Source: Singulisphaera sp. GP187
GTDB lineage: Bacteria; Pseudomonadota; Gammaproteobacteria; Burkholderiales; Burkholderiaceae_C
Assembly (NCBI GenBank): GCA_943327965.2
Contig: CALPYQ020000083.1
Coordinates: 1 to 7,205 of the forward strand
Direction of reading: 5' to 3'
Length of the DNA stretch: 7,205 nucleotides
A program made the position numbers and the translations under genes. The notes under the pieces are model-generated. The model worked only from the letters and a program-made list of their open reading frames with translations, did no database searches and was not told the DNA's origin. Positions within the stretch are counted from its first letter, which is position 1; every line of letters begins with the position of its first letter. Below are positions 5,493 through 7,205 of the stretch, piece after piece.

Positions 5493-6533
5493 ATGAACGT
5501 GACCCAAAACGTAGCACTGCAACCGTACAACAGCTTTGGCATTGTGGCCAAAGCTTATTCTTTGGTGCGAATTTGCTCTGAGGCTGACGCTCTAACGGCC
5601 CAAAAGAACTTGAAAAATCACCCTGAAGGGCACTGTGTGTTGGGGGGTGGAAGCAACATTGTCTTAACCGGTGACGTTAAACCACTGGTTCTCAAAATGG
5701 AAATTTTGGGCAAGCGCTTGGTGTCAGAGACAGACAAAGCTTGGGTTGTGGAGGCCGGTGCCGGTGAAAATTGGCATGAATTGGTTGCTTGGACTTTGCA
5801 GCAAGGCTGGCCAGGACTCGAAAATCTGGCCCTCATTCCAGGGTCGGTAGGGGCCTCGCCGGTCCAAAACATTGGCGCCTATGGCGTCGAATTACAAGAC
5901 AGGTTTGAATCACTTGATGCACTCGATTTGCAGACAGGGCAGCTCTTTACCTTGAACGCAGCGCAGTGTGCCTTTGGCTATCGCGATTCGGTGTTTAAAC
6001 ACAGCAGCAGCGGCCCCAATGGTCTTGGCTTGGCGGGACGTGCTTTGATTTTGCGCGTGCGCTTTCATCTGCCTAAAGTCTGGAAGCCTGTGTTGGGCTA
6101 TTTGGACTTGGAAAAAAAGATGGCCGAGACGGGTATTTCCAATCCAACGGCGATGCAAATTTTTGATTGGGTCTGCAGCATACGACAGCATAAATTACCC
6201 GATCCCAAGGTGCTGGGCAACGCCGGAAGCTTTTTTAAAAATCCCACTGTCACGCCAGAGCAATGCGCCGACATCATTGCGCGCGATCCCAAAGTGGTTC
6301 ACTACCCAATGCCCGATGGCACCATCAAATTGGCTGCCGGTTGGCTCATTGATGCTTGCGGATGGAAGGGCAAGAGCGTGGGCAATGCCGCTGTCTATGA
6401 GAAGCAAGCCTGGGTGCTGGTCAACCGGGGCGGGGCAACTGGCGGTGAGGGGGTAACGCGGGCCAAAGCCATTCAGACCAGTGTCTACGAACGGTTCGGA
6501 ATTCGACTAGAACCCGAACCGGTCGTGATTTAA
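5493..6533 (+). CDS. murB: UDP-N-acetylenolpyruvoylglucosamine reductase MurB (type I)
   Basis: A 346-residue FAD enzyme that reduces UDP-GlcNAc-enolpyruvate with NADPH to UDP-MurNAc, the second committed step of peptidoglycan precursor synthesis in the cytoplasm. E. coli MurB has 342 residues. Visible are LQPYNSFGI at the start (9-17), the FAD-binding GGGSNIVL (51-58), the IPGSVGASPVQNIGAYG block (115-131), GYRDS with the expected catalytic Arg164, GNAGSFFKNP with the catalytic Ser246, and a C-terminal LEPEP whose Glu340 fits the third catalytic residue. The AGWLIDACGWKG block (282-293) is also typical. The frame is open upstream to 5322, but the added 57 residues overlap yajQ antisense and look nothing like MurB. 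The ATG at 5493 (MNVTQNVALQPYNSF) matches the family start. No good Shine-Dalgarno sequence is seen. The stop is 3 bp from the argG stop on the other strand. Confidence 0.96.
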   Translation: MNVTQNVALQPYNSFGIVAKAYSLVRICSEADALTAQKNLKNHPEGHCVLGGGSNIVLTGDVKPLVLKMEILGKRLVSETDKAWVVEAGAGENWHELVAWTLQQGWPGLENLALIPGSVGASPVQNIGAYGVELQDRFESLDALDLQTGQLFTLNAAQCAFGYRDSVFKHSSSGPNGLGLAGRALILRVRFHLPKVWKPVLGYLDLEKKMAETGISNPTAMQIFDWVCSIRQHKLPDPKVLGNAGSFFKNPTVTPEQCADIIARDPKVVHYPMPDGTIKLAAGWLIDACGWKGKSVGNAAVYEKQAWVLVNRGGATGGEGVTRAKAIQTSVYERFGIRLEPEPVVI

Positions 6534-6536
6534 AGC

Positions 6537-7205
<669 letters not shown>

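Overview
The window looks like chromosomal housekeeping DNA from a betaproteobacterium, most likely Burkholderiales and possibly a freshwater Comamonadaceae-type lineage. The evidence is the RF2 N-terminus (MEAEQINQIG), the PlsX/PlsY-type acyltransferase, the E. coli-like long ArgG C-terminus and the Tas-type aldo-keto reductase. By eye the base composition is near half G+C, which is low for Comamonadaceae. The family placement is therefore tentative. I see no rRNA, tRNA, CRISPR array, insertion sequence, phage gene or defence system.

Layout. At the left edge (1-389, minus) is the 5' third of prfB with its autoregulatory +1 frameshift site. Next (457-1371, minus) is an alpha/beta hydrolase that could be co-transcribed with prfB. 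Only 26 bp away and divergent, an AMP-forming acyl-CoA synthetase (1398-3137, plus) is followed on the same strand by a Tas-type NADPH aldo-keto reductase (3178-4239) and plsY (4257-4907), with gaps of 40 and 17 bp, a probable operon. A 32-bp perfect palindrome with A/T tracts (4940-4971) terminates both plsY and the convergent yajQ (4967-5452, minus). yajQ diverges from murB (5493-6533, plus) across 40 bp. murB in turn converges on argG (6537-7205, minus, C-terminal half only) with 3 bp between the stop codons.

How the genes relate. The acyl-CoA synthetase activates a carboxylic acid, and the divergent hydrolase could release or process an acyl or ester substrate. PlsY makes lysophosphatidate from acyl-phosphate, MurB makes UDP-MurNAc for the wall, ArgG serves arginine synthesis and RF2 serves termination. 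Apart from the hydrolase/synthetase pair, which is only suggestive, the genes do not form one pathway.

The most interesting material is regulatory and compact. The hydrolase has a strong sigma70-like promoter that overlaps the ribosome-binding site and start codon of the synthetase and predicts an almost leaderless mRNA. A hairpin could make up nearly the whole predicted murB leader. The terminator palindrome contains the yajQ stop codon. Only the synthetase has a strong Shine-Dalgarno sequence. No previously undescribed multi-gene system is visible.
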